NCBI RefSeq assembly: GCF_018613715.1
Contig: NZ_JAGGPT010000010.1
Coordinates: 62,001-126,000 of the forward strand
DNA: 64,000 nucleotides
Source: Chryseobacterium sp. ISL-6
GTDB lineage: Bacteria > Bacteroidota > Bacteroidia > Flavobacteriales > Weeksellaceae
Direction of reading: 5' to 3'
Shown: positions 53,494 through 63,021 of the stretch, piece by piece
Position numbering within the stretch: position 1 is the first letter of the stretch
How the letters are laid out: each line of letters starts with the position of its first letter
Made by a program: the position numbers and the translations under genes
The notes under the pieces: generated by a model
What the model was told of the DNA's origin: nothing
The model's input: the letters and a program-made list of their open reading frames with translations, nothing else
The model's database searches: none

Positions 53494-56130
53494 ATGAATT
53501 TTAAGAAAGTTAGTACAGCGGTTATATTTTTAACCGCCTCATCGACTGCATTTTATGCTCAAGATACCAGGCAAGATACCATCAAGAAAGAGAAAAAGAT
53601 CGAAGGTGTTGTCATCCAGGGTAGTAGCAATAAAAAAACTGAAACTGCTGTATTAGGAGAACAGAAAAAGGCAATTATCCAGAAGCAAGCGGTAAGCGCC
53701 GAGGAAATTTCCAGAAAAGGAATCTCTAACGTAGAACAAGGTCTTACGAAAGTAACCGGAATCACTACAGTTGAAGGAAGAGGACTTTTCGTAAGAGGTC
53801 TTGAAGAAAGATACAACTATCTATTAATAAACGGACTGGGATCTCCTTCTAACAACCCTTTCCAAAAAATCATTGCATTAAAGCAATTCCCAACCGATGT
53901 TGTAGGTAAATTAAATATCTATAAAACATTCAACTCTAACCTTTATGGTGATTTCGCCGGAGCCACTTTTGATATTGAAACCTTAACGATTGATAAGTCA
54001 TTTTCAAAAATTGAATTTAGTGTTGGTGTAAATACATTAAGTACATTCAAGGATGGTTTCAAAATTTCAGAAGGAGCAGATGGTTTCGACGGTTATTTAG
54101 GACTTAACTCGAACGACAAAAAATTACCTTCAGCAATTAGAAATGCTCGTCCAAACAACTACAGATTTTCAGCAGCTGAATCATTATCCCAGTTTAAAGA
54201 TAATTGGAATGTGGATAATGTAAAATCTCTACCAAATACGAGTATTGGTTTTACAACAGTACAAAAAATGAAGGCTGGTGAAACGGGGAGCTTAGGTATA
54301 TTATTCTCATTAAATCAAAGTTCCGAATATTCTTATAAAGAAGGTGCAAAAAATCAGTTTAAAGATTTTGGAGGAATAATCAATCTTAATAATGACCTTC
54401 AAAGAAAGCAGTACAATTATGAATTAGAATCTTCTGCTCTCTTAGGTTTTGGATATAAAAATAAAGGAACAGCGATCAATTTAAACGCTATGTATCTTCA
54501 AAACGTAAATAATATTATTGAAGATTACTATGGATACAAAAACAATCAAGTTCAAAATAGAGATGTTGGATTTTTCCGTACTAACCAACAGGATTTATCA
54601 AGATTTCTAAATATTCAATTAACAGCCTCTCAAAAATTAGGGGACAGACATCAATTTAAAGCTGGAGGAAGTTATGTAATCAACAACTACCAACAGCCAG
54701 ACAGAAAAATATTAGAAGGAAGCCGTCAAGACGCAAACGGAAATAATTTATCAGATGACCAATTACTTTTGGCTTATGGTGGAAATAATATTATTCGTCA
54801 GTATCTTGATGTAAATTCAAGGTTCTATGGTTCAGCATATGGAGAGTATTCAGTTTTCTTAGGAGAGAAAGGAGATAAAAAAGATTATCCGATGCAATTA
54901 TCCATTGGATATAATGGTTTCGCTGATTTAAGAAAAACGTCATATCGCTTCCTTTTCGGAAAACCTAATGGAACTGCTGGACAAACTTTTTTAATTGATA
55001 AAAACAAACCTCAAGACAAATTCAATCAAGACTTAGCTAATAATTTATTTTATTTCCAAGAAGAATCTGATGGATCTAAGTTCTTTACGAGCATGTATCA
55101 ATTTGTAAATGCAGGATATATTAATTTTAATTATAAACCATCCGAAACGTGGGATTTCTTACTAGGGGCTCGTTATGAAAATGATATGACCTTAATACGT
55201 TTTTCACAACAAGGTGCACCTAATAAAGAAAATAAGGAAAAAATAAGAGACTTATTCCTTCCTTCAATTTCCATCAAAAAAGCACTTAATAATAAAAATA
55301 ACTTAAGATTCGCTTTCAGTAAAACAGTCACGAGACCTGTTCTTATTGAAACAATGGATATTGATTATATCAACCCAGATAATGAAACCATTAGAGGTAA
55401 TCCAAATATCGAAAACAGCAATAATTACAATTTTGATTTGAAATGGGAATATTTCCCAACTACGAAGGAAATGTTTGCCGTTAATTTATTTGCAAAAAGA
55501 ATTAACAATGCTATTGAAAGATCATTTGTTTCTTCAGGAGATGCAAATGGTGTAACCGTTACTTTTTATAATGCTAAAAAAGCAGACCTTGCAGGAGTTG
55601 AGCTAGAGGGAATCATTAGCCTGGGAAGAATCTCTGAATCATTAGATAAATTTACTTTGGGCGCCAATGCAACATTTATGTACACTGATGTTGAAAGAAG
55701 CGAAGATCAATTAAAACTTGAGCAACCCAATCCAGAATTTTATAAAGGAGGTCTAAGAAAAAGAGGTCTTCAAGGTGCTTCACCTTACACGATTAATGCA
55801 GATTTGAAATATGAAATGAAAACTAAGAACAATCTTAGCAGAACATTCTCACTGGTATACAATGTTTCAGGTTCTAAAATATATGCAGTTGGAACTTCCG
55901 GCTCAGACAACTTTTACGAAAAGCCATTTCATCAGTTAGATTTTATTTATCAGGAGCAAATCACAAAGAACTGGAATGTGAAAGCTGGAGTTCAAAATAT
56001 ATTCAATAACAGATACAGAATACTCTTAGGAGATAAAAGTTATTATAATGTAGATACAAATGGTATTAATACTTATACAGACTACTTCCGAGGAGTAAAC
56101 TTTAACCTTACTGTAGGTTATACTTTCTAA
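53494..56130 (+). CDS. TonB-dependent outer membrane receptor
   Basis: The protein has 878 residues. A signal peptide (ending AFYAQ) and a TonB-box-like region are followed by a plug (about 45-150: KQAVSAEEISRKGISNVEQG, VRGLEERYNYLLINGLG) and a large barrel ending LTVGYTF. The plug wording (FQKIIALKQFPTDVVGKL) is of the type seen with receptors that pair with a beta-helix lipoprotein, here 33 bp downstream. The adjacent PhoR/PhoB-like pair suggests uptake of a phosphorus compound, but this is context only. Confidence 0.93.
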   Translation: MNFKKVSTAVIFLTASSTAFYAQDTRQDTIKKEKKIEGVVIQGSSNKKTETAVLGEQKKAIIQKQAVSAEEISRKGISNVEQGLTKVTGITTVEGRGLFVRGLEERYNYLLINGLGSPSNNPFQKIIALKQFPTDVVGKLNIYKTFNSNLYGDFAGATFDIETLTIDKSFSKIEFSVGVNTLSTFKDGFKISEGADGFDGYLGLNSNDKKLPSAIRNARPNNYRFSAAESLSQFKDNWNVDNVKSLPNTSIGFTTVQKMKAGETGSLGILFSLNQSSEYSYKEGAKNQFKDFGGIINLNNDLQRKQYNYELESSALLGFGYKNKGTAINLNAMYLQNVNNIIEDYYGYKNNQVQNRDVGFFRTNQQDLSRFLNIQLTASQKLGDRHQFKAGGSYVINNYQQPDRKILEGSRQDANGNNLSDDQLLLAYGGNNIIRQYLDVNSRFYGSAYGEYSVFLGEKGDKKDYPMQLSIGYNGFADLRKTSYRFLFGKPNGTAGQTFLIDKNKPQDKFNQDLANNLFYFQEESDGSKFFTSMYQFVNAGYINFNYKPSETWDFLLGARYENDMTLIRFSQQGAPNKENKEKIRDLFLPSISIKKALNNKNNLRFAFSKTVTRPVLIETMDIDYINPDNETIRGNPNIENSNNYNFDLKWEYFPTTKEMFAVNLFAKRINNAIERSFVSSGDANGVTVTFYNAKKADLAGVELEGIISLGRISESLDKFTLGANATFMYTDVERSEDQLKLEQPNPEFYKGGLRKRGLQGASPYTINADLKYEMKTKNNLSRTFSLVYNVSGSKIYAVGTSGSDNFYEKPFHQLDFIYQEQITKNWNVKAGVQNIFNNRYRILLGDKSYYNVDTNGINTYTDYFRGVNFNLTVGYTF

Positions 56131-56163
56131 CAAATTTTTAATAAATAATAAATCATATATAAA

Positions 56164-57363
56164 ATGAAAAGAAGATTTTTATCATTATTATCGCTAACAT
56201 TTATATTAGCAGCGGCCCTAAACTCATGTACTATCGATGTAAATGACGGATTAGGAGACGAAATAGTTACTCCTAACCCTGATACAACAGTACTTACAGG
56301 TACAATCAATAAAGATACTGTATTTAAAAAAGGAAATTATACTTTAAAAGGTATTGTAAAAGTGACAGGTGGAGCAACTTTGACTATTGAAGCAGGAGCT
56401 AACTTCACGGTTGACACATCTACGAACAGCAGTTTAGTTGTTCTTCAAGATGGTAAAATTAACGCTGTAGGAACTGCTGCTGAACCAATTGTATTTACTA
56501 CTACTACAAAAACACCAGGAGACTGGGGAGGAATTACCTTGTATGGAACAGCACCTATTAAAGCTATAAATGGTACATCAAGTGCACTTTCAGAAGATGG
56601 GAATGCAGTGTATTATGGTGGAAATGATGCTAATTCAAACTCTGGAACTTTGAAGTTTGTAAGAGTAGAGTATGCTGGTAAAAAAATTGGTGATGGAACA
56701 TCTGAAACGAATTCCATGACATTCTATGCAGTTGGAGCAGGTACTACACTAGAAAATCTAGTTACTTACAAAGGGACTGATGATGGATATGAATTTTTCG
56801 GAGGAACCGTGAGCGCTAAAAATATTGTATCATATGGTAACTATGATGACTCATTTGACTGGCAGGATGCTTGGAGTGGACAAAACAATACAAATTGGTA
56901 TGCCTTCCAGACAGGTGTTGGTAATTTTGGGATGGAAATCGAATCATCTGGAAATGTAGACAATACAGCACCAAAGATTTCGAATATCACACTTATTAGA
57001 GCTAATAACACAAATCCGGAAACAGCTAATTCACCAGAAATTTCAGCTATTCAATTTAAAAAACAAGGAACAGGTATTTTCTCTAATGTTTATATCAGTG
57101 GTTATAAAAACATCGGAAATCAAAAAGGATATTCAGTTCTTATCCAAGATGCTGCTACTGAAACTAGTCAGGTAAATACAGGTAAAATAGTAGTTAATCC
57201 TCTTACTTACTTAAACTCTGATAATGCTGGAGTTTGGGGATATGCATATACTCCAAACGGTGGTAAGACTTTCACTAATGCAACAACGGTTACAAAAGTA
57301 TCTTTAGTTGCAGGAGCTTGGGCTACTGTGGATGGTGTTAACCTTCTAGCTGGATTACAATAA
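56164..57363 (+). CDS. beta-helix surface lipoprotein, receptor partner
   Basis: The protein has 399 residues with a lipobox (LNSC) after the signal. It then repeats short beta-strand turns with Gly/Asn/Thr (GTINKDTVFKKGNYTLKGI, GDWGGITLYG, GYEFFGGTVSAKNIVSYGNY), typical of a right-handed parallel beta-helix. It is likely exposed at the surface and captures ligand for the TonB receptor encoded 33 bp upstream. A strong terminator follows. Confidence 0.85.
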   Translation: MKRRFLSLLSLTFILAAALNSCTIDVNDGLGDEIVTPNPDTTVLTGTINKDTVFKKGNYTLKGIVKVTGGATLTIEAGANFTVDTSTNSSLVVLQDGKINAVGTAAEPIVFTTTTKTPGDWGGITLYGTAPIKAINGTSSALSEDGNAVYYGGNDANSNSGTLKFVRVEYAGKKIGDGTSETNSMTFYAVGAGTTLENLVTYKGTDDGYEFFGGTVSAKNIVSYGNYDDSFDWQDAWSGQNNTNWYAFQTGVGNFGMEIESSGNVDNTAPKISNITLIRANNTNPETANSPEISAIQFKKQGTGIFSNVYISGYKNIGNQKGYSVLIQDAATETSQVNTGKIVVNPLTYLNSDNAGVWGYAYTPNGGKTFTNATTVTKVSLVAGAWATVDGVNLLAGLQ

Positions 57364-57397
57364 TTAAGTAATTAGTTTCTCATATCAAATTGAAAGA

Positions 57398-57431
57398 AGC
57401 CATCAGAAAATAATTTTCTGATGGCTTTTTC
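57398..57431. terminator. terminator of receptor/lipoprotein operon
   Basis: AGCCATCAGAAAA and TTTTCTGATGGCT form a perfect 13-bp stem with a TAA loop, followed by TTTTT. It also lies just beyond the stop of the convergent gene. Confidence 0.92.
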
Positions 57432-57436
57432 TTTTA

Positions 57437-57883
57437 TTAATATTCATACTTATTAAGAAGTATGATTCTCCTTATTTTATGTATAAGTGCTTGAGTAAAG
57501 TTTCTGTTATTCTTAGTTTCAGTTAAAATTTTCGCAATATTTTCATTTAAATAATTCATTTCAAGAATAAAATCAACACATAGATTTAACCAATAACTTT
57601 GCTTATTCTCCACCATATCTTTTAATATTAATTCTATAGGAAAAATATCTGAAAGTAAAACATCATATTTCTTAGTTAGTATTCTCAATTGCTCACTTAC
57701 CGCTTCTATATTTTCAAATACTATATAGAATGGATAGCCATAAAATGAATTAACACTAATATTCTGTACCTTTTCTTTATAAACAACCTTCCAGCTATCA
57801 CCAAGAAAACAACAGTTGTATTGTAGTTTGGGTAAGTAAATTATTTTTTCTTCCACCAGAATAATCTCGTATATTTTTATCAC
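57437..57883 (-). CDS. hypothetical protein
   Basis: The protein has 148 residues from a GTG start, with no signal, no membrane helix and no recognised family. The C-terminal third is a basic helix. It lies 4 bp after a strong hairpin that probably ends the upstream gene, so it may be a downstream member of that operon read at a low level. Confidence 0.55.
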   Translation of the reverse strand: MIKIYEIILVEEKIIYLPKLQYNCCFLGDSWKVVYKEKVQNISVNSFYGYPFYIVFENIEAVSEQLRILTKKYDVLLSDIFPIELILKDMVENKQSYWLNLCVDFILEMNYLNENIAKILTETKNNRNFTQALIHKIRRIILLNKYEY

Positions 57884-57886
57884 ACA

Positions 57887-57915
57887 AAAGGTATTGAATA
57901 ATATTCAATACCTTT
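57887..57915 (-). terminator. hairpin between two hypothetical genes
   Basis: AAAGGTATTGAATA and its perfect complement TATTCAATACCTTT are separated by a single base. On the minus strand it is followed by TTTTG, just before the GTG of the next gene, so it could terminate or attenuate. Confidence 0.65.
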
Positions 57916-57975
57916 CTATTTTGGATGATCTTTGCTTTTTTATTAATATAGTTTCGTCATATTTTATCGTATAAA

Positions 57976-58494
57976 TTAAGTCGTAAGAAAATCCTTAGGA
58001 ATCACATTTTTTAATTCCTTTGCTTTTAGCAATCTGTTTTGTCCGTAATGTTCTATGGTAATTACTTTCTTTAAGTCGCTTTTAGCAATTTTTGGTTCTA
58101 ATAGTAATGAGTAGAATCTTGCTATATCCACTCTTAGACCCTCTGTTTCTATGGTATACTGTTCTTGACCAGATTTAAGGCATTCATCAAATAATGACAG
58201 CAGCTGATAAAGGTTAACCATCTCTTCCTCAGAAAGAAGCGCTTTTTTGGAAAATAATTTAAACTTACTTTTACTGTTCTCAGCCTGTGCAGTTGAATGA
58301 TTAAAATTCCCATCAGGAACATTAAGCTTTATCTTTAGATAGCTAATCATCTGTTCAGGGGATATTCTATCCTGATAGTAATCCTGAAGTTCTTTTAAAG
58401 AGGTCCATCTGCTTCTATCCAGTGACAAATCCACCTGTCTCAAAAAAGCATAAAAGAAAAGAATTTGTTTGTAATCTACTTCTAAATAGTTCAT
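57976..58494 (-). CDS. hypothetical protein
   Basis: The protein has 172 residues, mostly helical and charged, with no signal peptide or membrane segment. It contains KSKFKLFSKKALLSEEEMVN and a Leu-rich helix (LYQLLSLFDECL). No family is recognised. It is followed by a hairpin and another unknown gene on the same strand. Confidence 0.6.
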   Translation of the reverse strand: MNYLEVDYKQILFFYAFLRQVDLSLDRSRWTSLKELQDYYQDRISPEQMISYLKIKLNVPDGNFNHSTAQAENSKSKFKLFSKKALLSEEEMVNLYQLLSLFDECLKSGQEQYTIETEGLRVDIARFYSLLLEPKIAKSDLKKVITIEHYGQNRLLKAKELKNVIPKDFLTT

Positions 58495-58714
58495 GATATA
58501 TAATTATTTATTAGCCTCTCCAAAATTTTGGAAGGTGAAACAATAGTTTTTCATAAAAAATTTTTGTGCGATAGTGTTTAATATTTTCCACAGCATCACT
58601 GCTCTGAAATAACTGTACGAATTTATTTTATTCTTAAATAATAAACGCATTTTATTACGTAAAATTAATATTAAAATTATATTAACCAAATTTCATTCAA
58701 CATAAAATAGAAAA

Positions 58715-58742
58715 CACCTTCAGAAATTAATTCCCAAAGGTG
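58715..58742 (-). terminator. terminator of cytosolic amidohydrolase gene
   Basis: CACCTT and AAGGTG pair around a 16-nt loop. On the minus strand TTTTC and a T-rich stretch follow. Confidence 0.6.
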
Positions 58743-58774
58743 CTTGATTACAAAAACAAGTATTAAAAAATATA

Positions 58775-60022
58775 TTAATCCTCTTTCCAGAGTAAATTTC
58801 CCTGAGCCATAAATCCTTTTACTTCAGATATTCTCGCAACAGCTTCTGCAGAGCAGCTTGCATCTACGAAGACAACGTTAGCTTCATCATCTCCTTTAGG
58901 CCACTGTTGAGTTCCTTTTTCATCTAATGGGAGAATATTTTGGGTAGCAAACTCTAAAGTACGTGAAAGCTCTAATTCTGTTTCATAACCATAGAGCTCA
59001 GCAATTAAATTGGCTTTCTGCAGCATATTCCCTGATCCAAAAGTACTCCAGTAATCCTGTACGTTGTCATTACCTATTAAAACATTGACTCCATATTTTT
59101 TCAATGTTGGAATTGGCATAATTGTTCCCCTGAATGGAACGGAAGAAGCTATTCCAACTTCAGCCATTGCCAATCTTTCTGCAATGTGTTCTGTTTCCTT
59201 TAATGAAAGATGCCCTAGAGCAAAAGCATGGCTGACAAAAGTCTTTCTTTTAAGTTGTGGATTCTCAATCACCTTATCAATGAGATAATTGATTGTTTTC
59301 ATTCCTGGCTCGCCAACTTCGTGTAAATGAATATCAATTCCTTTTTGATTATCCAAAGCCAATTGAACGGTAAAATCAATCACCTTTTCAATACTTCCAT
59401 CGATACTATATGGGTCTAAGCCTCCAATAAAATCAACAGTTTTTAATGCTGCGGCTTCTTTCATCAGAGGAGCCGAATCCGTATAATACAATCCATGTTG
59501 TGGAAAAGCAACCAATTCAGCTTTGAAGAAATCTTTTTTATGCTCTAAAGCTTTTTCTAAATTTTCTAAAGACTTTAATCCAGAAGTAGGATCAATATTG
59601 AAATGGGTTCTTGCAAAACTTGTCCCATAACCTTGTAGCAAAGAAATCAATTGTTCTGCACGTTCAACAGAGGTCTTTAAAAGTTCAGGGATAATCTCCT
59701 GCTCATAAGTAATCATGTCTTTTACCGTTTTTCTTTTCGGTGAAAGCGCTTGCCAGGGCAGTCCATATAAAGTCTTATCTAAATGCACGTGCATGTCTTT
59801 GAATGCAGGAAGCATCAAAAACTCTTTTGCATCAATCCCCTTTGAATGTACATCATTAGGTCTGACAGCCTTTATTCTTCCGGCTTCAATTTCAATACAA
59901 AAGAGAGCTGTTTTTGTTCTGACAACCTCTTTATCATCATATTCAAAGCCTGTTTCCAGACGTACATTTTTTAATGTATAACTTCCTGTACCGATAGAGT
60001 GATATTCTGACTTCATACTCAT
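58775..60022 (-). CDS. amidohydrolase family protein, cytosine-deaminase-like (cytosolic paralogue)
   Basis: The protein is about 415 residues of metal-dependent amidohydrolase fold. Metal ligands are visible: HVHLDKT (HxH on strand 1), HLHEVGE, SHAFALG (His) and IGNDNVQD (Asp). It resembles cytosine deaminase/isopropylammelide hydrolase-type enzymes. There is no export signal if translation begins at the ATG at 60022 or 60016. The longer frame from 60052 contains TAACTTTG, a -7-like box, which argues against it. It is closely related to the protein encoded at 61003-62337. Substrate unknown; probably an N-heterocycle or cyclic amide. Confidence 0.85.
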   Translation of the reverse strand: MSMKSEYHSIGTGSYTLKNVRLETGFEYDDKEVVRTKTALFCIEIEAGRIKAVRPNDVHSKGIDAKEFLMLPAFKDMHVHLDKTLYGLPWQALSPKRKTVKDMITYEQEIIPELLKTSVERAEQLISLLQGYGTSFARTHFNIDPTSGLKSLENLEKALEHKKDFFKAELVAFPQHGLYYTDSAPLMKEAAALKTVDFIGGLDPYSIDGSIEKVIDFTVQLALDNQKGIDIHLHEVGEPGMKTINYLIDKVIENPQLKRKTFVSHAFALGHLSLKETEHIAERLAMAEVGIASSVPFRGTIMPIPTLKKYGVNVLIGNDNVQDYWSTFGSGNMLQKANLIAELYGYETELELSRTLEFATQNILPLDEKGTQQWPKGDDEANVVFVDASCSAEAVARISEVKGFMAQGNLLWKED

Positions 60023-60096
60023 GATTTTACACCACAAAGTTACATCCGTCATATCTAAACCAGGTGTACCAATTATATCAATATTTGTATCAATTA

Positions 60097-60942
60097 TTAT
60101 TCTTTAAATTGAGAGGGAGTCATTCCTGTCTGGGCTTTAAAAAATTTGGAAAAACTGGCGTGATCATAGAAACCAAGATCATAGACAATATCTTTTACCG
60201 ACATTTCTGAAACCTTCAGTAGCCTTTTTGCTTCAAGTAAGATCCGATCCTGGATAAGAGAAGAAGCTGAAGCATTCAAGTTTTTCTTGCAGACAATATT
60301 TAAATAATTTGCCGAAATACTCAACTTTTCAGCATAAAAAGAAACAGAACGCTCTTCTTTAAAATGTTTATCGATTAAATGTAAAAATTTGGAGATAATG
60401 GGATTTGAATTAAAGATTTCAAAATCATTAAAAGTCCCTTCAACGGATTTACTTATGAGCAATCCGATCACTTCACTTCTTTTTTGTATCAATTCCCAGA
60501 ATGCCACTTTTTCATTTAAAATACTCTGAATGCCTTTAAACTCATACAAAAGCAATTGATATATTTCCTTTGAAATAGTAATAACAGGATGATTGTGGTA
60601 GTAAGAAGCAGAAAACCTTAAGGCAGGTAAGAAACTTTCAAACCATTCACGACTTATCATTAACTGATATCCTATTGTTTCTTTCTCTATGATCCAATGA
60701 TGAACCTGGCCTGGAAAAACCAGGTGAACCTGATTGTTTTCAACTTTATATTCTTTAAAATCAATCGTATGAAAGCCTCTGCCCTGTTCAAAAAGATTAA
60801 TGATAAAAAAATCATGCTTATGAGGTTTATCAATTGATCTTTCCCCATGAAGCTCATTAAACACCAGATTACAACCCTTCGACTGATCTTCACTAAATTC
60901 ATGAATACCTAAAACAGGAAAATAATCTGATCCGTGACTCAT
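60097..60942 (-). CDS. AraC family regulator between paralogous amidohydrolases
   Basis: The protein has 281 residues. An N-terminal cupin (about 20-120: KPHKHDFFIINLFEQGRGFH) is followed by an AraC HTH (about 185-280: SVSFYAEKLSISANYLNIVC, DHASFSKFFKAQTGMTPSQF). It is located between the two amidohydrolase genes on the same strand and probably controls one or both. Confidence 0.9.
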   Translation of the reverse strand: MSHGSDYFPVLGIHEFSEDQSKGCNLVFNELHGERSIDKPHKHDFFIINLFEQGRGFHTIDFKEYKVENNQVHLVFPGQVHHWIIEKETIGYQLMISREWFESFLPALRFSASYYHNHPVITISKEIYQLLLYEFKGIQSILNEKVAFWELIQKRSEVIGLLISKSVEGTFNDFEIFNSNPIISKFLHLIDKHFKEERSVSFYAEKLSISANYLNIVCKKNLNASASSLIQDRILLEAKRLLKVSEMSVKDIVYDLGFYDHASFSKFFKAQTGMTPSQFKE

Positions 60943-61002
60943 TCTACTCTTAATTTACTTTCTAAAATAAGTAAATTTTATGAGAGTGAATAACAGACTT
61001 TA

Positions 61003-62337
61003 CTAAAAGACTACATTTCCCTGATGAATTAGAGATTCTACATGTGAAATCCTTGAAACAGCCTCTGCGGAACAGCTGGCGTTAAGAAATACCAAATTAG
61101 CATCATCCCCTTTTTTAGGCCATTGCTGATTTCCTTTATCATCTAAAGGAAGAATATTTCCCGTCGCCAGTTTCAAACTTCTTGATAATAAAAACTCTGT
61201 TGAATATCCATACAATTGCGCCATCAGATTCGCTTTCTGCAAAACACTTCCAGTTCCGAAAGTATTCCAATGATCAACAATACTGTCATTACCTGTTAAA
61301 ACCGTTACATTATGCTTATACAGAGTGGGAATTGGCATAATAAGACTTCCGAAAGGAATAGTAGAAACAATTCCTATTTGAGCATTCGCCAATTTTTCAG
61401 CAACTTCCTCTTGTTTTGGTTTATCCAATTTTCCCAATACAAAACAATGACTTAAGTAGGTTTTCCCCTTAAGACTGGAATTTTCATTGACTTTATCAAT
61501 TAAATACTCTACGGTTTTTAATCCTGATTCTCCTGATTCATGCAAATGAATGTCAATTCCTTTTTTATGGTCCAATGCCAACTGGACTGTAAAATCAATT
61601 GTTTTTTCAATCGCCCCATCAATCGTATATGGATCTAGGCCACCGATGTAGTCGATATCCATAGAAGCCGCCTCTTTAAGATAAGGTACTGAATCGGTAT
61701 AAAAAACTCCATGTTGAGGAAAGGCAACTAATTCTGCTCCAAAAGTTCTCTTTTTATTTACTAAAGCCTTTTCAAGATTTTTTAATGAATCCAGTTTTGA
61801 AGTCGGCTCAACGTTAACATGGCTTCGTGCAAAGGAAGCACCCTTAGATTGCAGCAATTCTATCATTTTTTCAGCTTTAAAAGTTGAATTTTTCAACATT
61901 TCCGGAAGTATTTTCTGCTCCAACGCGATCATCCCCTTTACACCACCTGTTCTTTTTCTTACCGCCTGCCATTGGTCACCATAAAAAGTCTTATCCAAGT
62001 GAATATGCATATCCTTAAATGCAGGAAGCATCAAAAAGCCTTTGGCATCAATTGCTTTACTATTAGGTTGATTCGGAGCTATTGCTATTATCTTTCCGTT
62101 TTCTATTTCAACGCAGAACAAATCAGTTTTCGTTGAGATCACCTCCCCTTCTTCATATTCAAAACCGGTTTCCAAACGTACATTTTTAAGGCTAAGCTTC
62201 CCTTTTGCTAAAGGAGAGATGTTTTCTGAAAATAAATTTGTAGCACTCATAGTACCTGAAATTAAAGTTAATCCTGCCATTGCCAGAGCAGAACTTTTAA
62301 TAAAGTCTTTGCGGGATATATTATTTGAAATGTTCAT
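61003..62337 (-). CDS. amidohydrolase family protein with export signal (paralogue)
   Basis: The protein has 444 residues. The N-terminus SRKDFIKSSALAMAGLTL is a Tat-like signal (an RK variant of the twin-arginine motif), so it is probably exported folded to the periplasm. The catalytic body has the same ligands as the paralogue: HIHLDKT, HLHESGE, SHCFVLG and TGNDSIVD. The two share long stretches (LKNVRLETGFEYE, LMLPAFKDMH, CSAEAV.RIS). A cytosolic and an exported version of one enzyme flank an AraC gene. Confidence 0.87.
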   Translation of the reverse strand: MNISNNISRKDFIKSSALAMAGLTLISGTMSATNLFSENISPLAKGKLSLKNVRLETGFEYEEGEVISTKTDLFCVEIENGKIIAIAPNQPNSKAIDAKGFLMLPAFKDMHIHLDKTFYGDQWQAVRKRTGGVKGMIALEQKILPEMLKNSTFKAEKMIELLQSKGASFARSHVNVEPTSKLDSLKNLEKALVNKKRTFGAELVAFPQHGVFYTDSVPYLKEAASMDIDYIGGLDPYTIDGAIEKTIDFTVQLALDHKKGIDIHLHESGESGLKTVEYLIDKVNENSSLKGKTYLSHCFVLGKLDKPKQEEVAEKLANAQIGIVSTIPFGSLIMPIPTLYKHNVTVLTGNDSIVDHWNTFGTGSVLQKANLMAQLYGYSTEFLLSRSLKLATGNILPLDDKGNQQWPKKGDDANLVFLNASCSAEAVSRISHVESLIHQGNVVF

Positions 62338-62673
62338 TCCGAGTCGATTTATTACAAAGTTAAGAACACCGCATCTAAAGAACGAGTATAGTTTATAACA
62401 GTTTCTGTATGATTTATGCTTTAGAATATTAATTGGTTTAATCGTGTACTAAACTGTTTCTTCAAATTTTCGATTTGCTAACTTCTAAGGAAAAAAACAA
62501 TAGTCATTAATTAAGCAACATTAAAAATTTTCTTTAAAGTTCAAATATCAAAATCTATATTTAAAACAAACGGTTTTGATATTCCTATCTATTTTTCTCT
62601 TATTACCATTAGTAACAATTAAAGAAATTTCAGATTCCAGATTCTATTAATCAGAATTAATAAGTTTAAGTTT
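62338..62673. other. AT-rich spacer
   Basis: 336 bp of AT-rich sequence. The promoter of the exported amidohydrolase gene must lie near its right end of transcription (just above 62337). I see no open frame, RNA gene or hairpin worth calling. Confidence 0.5.
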
Positions 62674-62912
62674 TTACCCATTACGATTTGCAACCTTCAC
62701 TATCCTTTTACCAACGTTTTCTCCATTCAATACACCGACCAAAGCTTCCGGAAGCTTTTCAAACCATCAATAATATCTTCTTGAACGATTATACTCCCAG
62801 ATTTCACCCACTTCTCCAAATCTTGGATTGCCCTGTCTTGCTCATGCAAAAAATCAAACAATAAAAATCCCTTCATAATAAGGCTTTTCAATATAATCTG
62901 ACCAGGAATATT
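62674..62912 (-). pseudogene. remnant of a zinc-independent MDR oxidoreductase (CurA-like)
   Basis: Only the C-terminal ~80 codons remain. Read on the minus strand they give SLIMKGFLLFDFLHEQDRAI, then DLEKWVKSGSIIVQEDIIDG, and after one missing T near 62762, EKLPEALVGVLNGENVGKRI. This is the signature end of NADPH-dependent 2-alkenal/curcumin reductases. The N-terminal three quarters, including the NADPH-binding domain, are absent. It is therefore non-functional. Confidence 0.85.
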
Positions 62913-62972
62913 TTTTTTGAATTAACGTGAATTTAGGTTAAGCAAAGTTTAAAAAGAAAATACACAGTGTTT

Positions 62973-63021
62973 AAATCAAAAAATAAGACCGGGTTTACAA
63001 TCCGGTCTTATTTTTTGATTT
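62973..63021. terminator. long perfect terminator hairpin of hemL
   Basis: A perfect 20-bp stem (62973-62992 with 63002-63021, core AAGACCGG/CCGGTCTT) with a 9-nt loop, A-run on one side and T-run on the other. It overlaps the last bases of hemL. Confidence 0.92.

Noticed and set aside
58504..58689. Small frame upstream of the 172-aa hypothetical gene
   Set aside because: Its N-terminal half is low-complexity and its last 30 codons show no recognisable family; 9 bp spacing to the next gene is suggestive but not enough.
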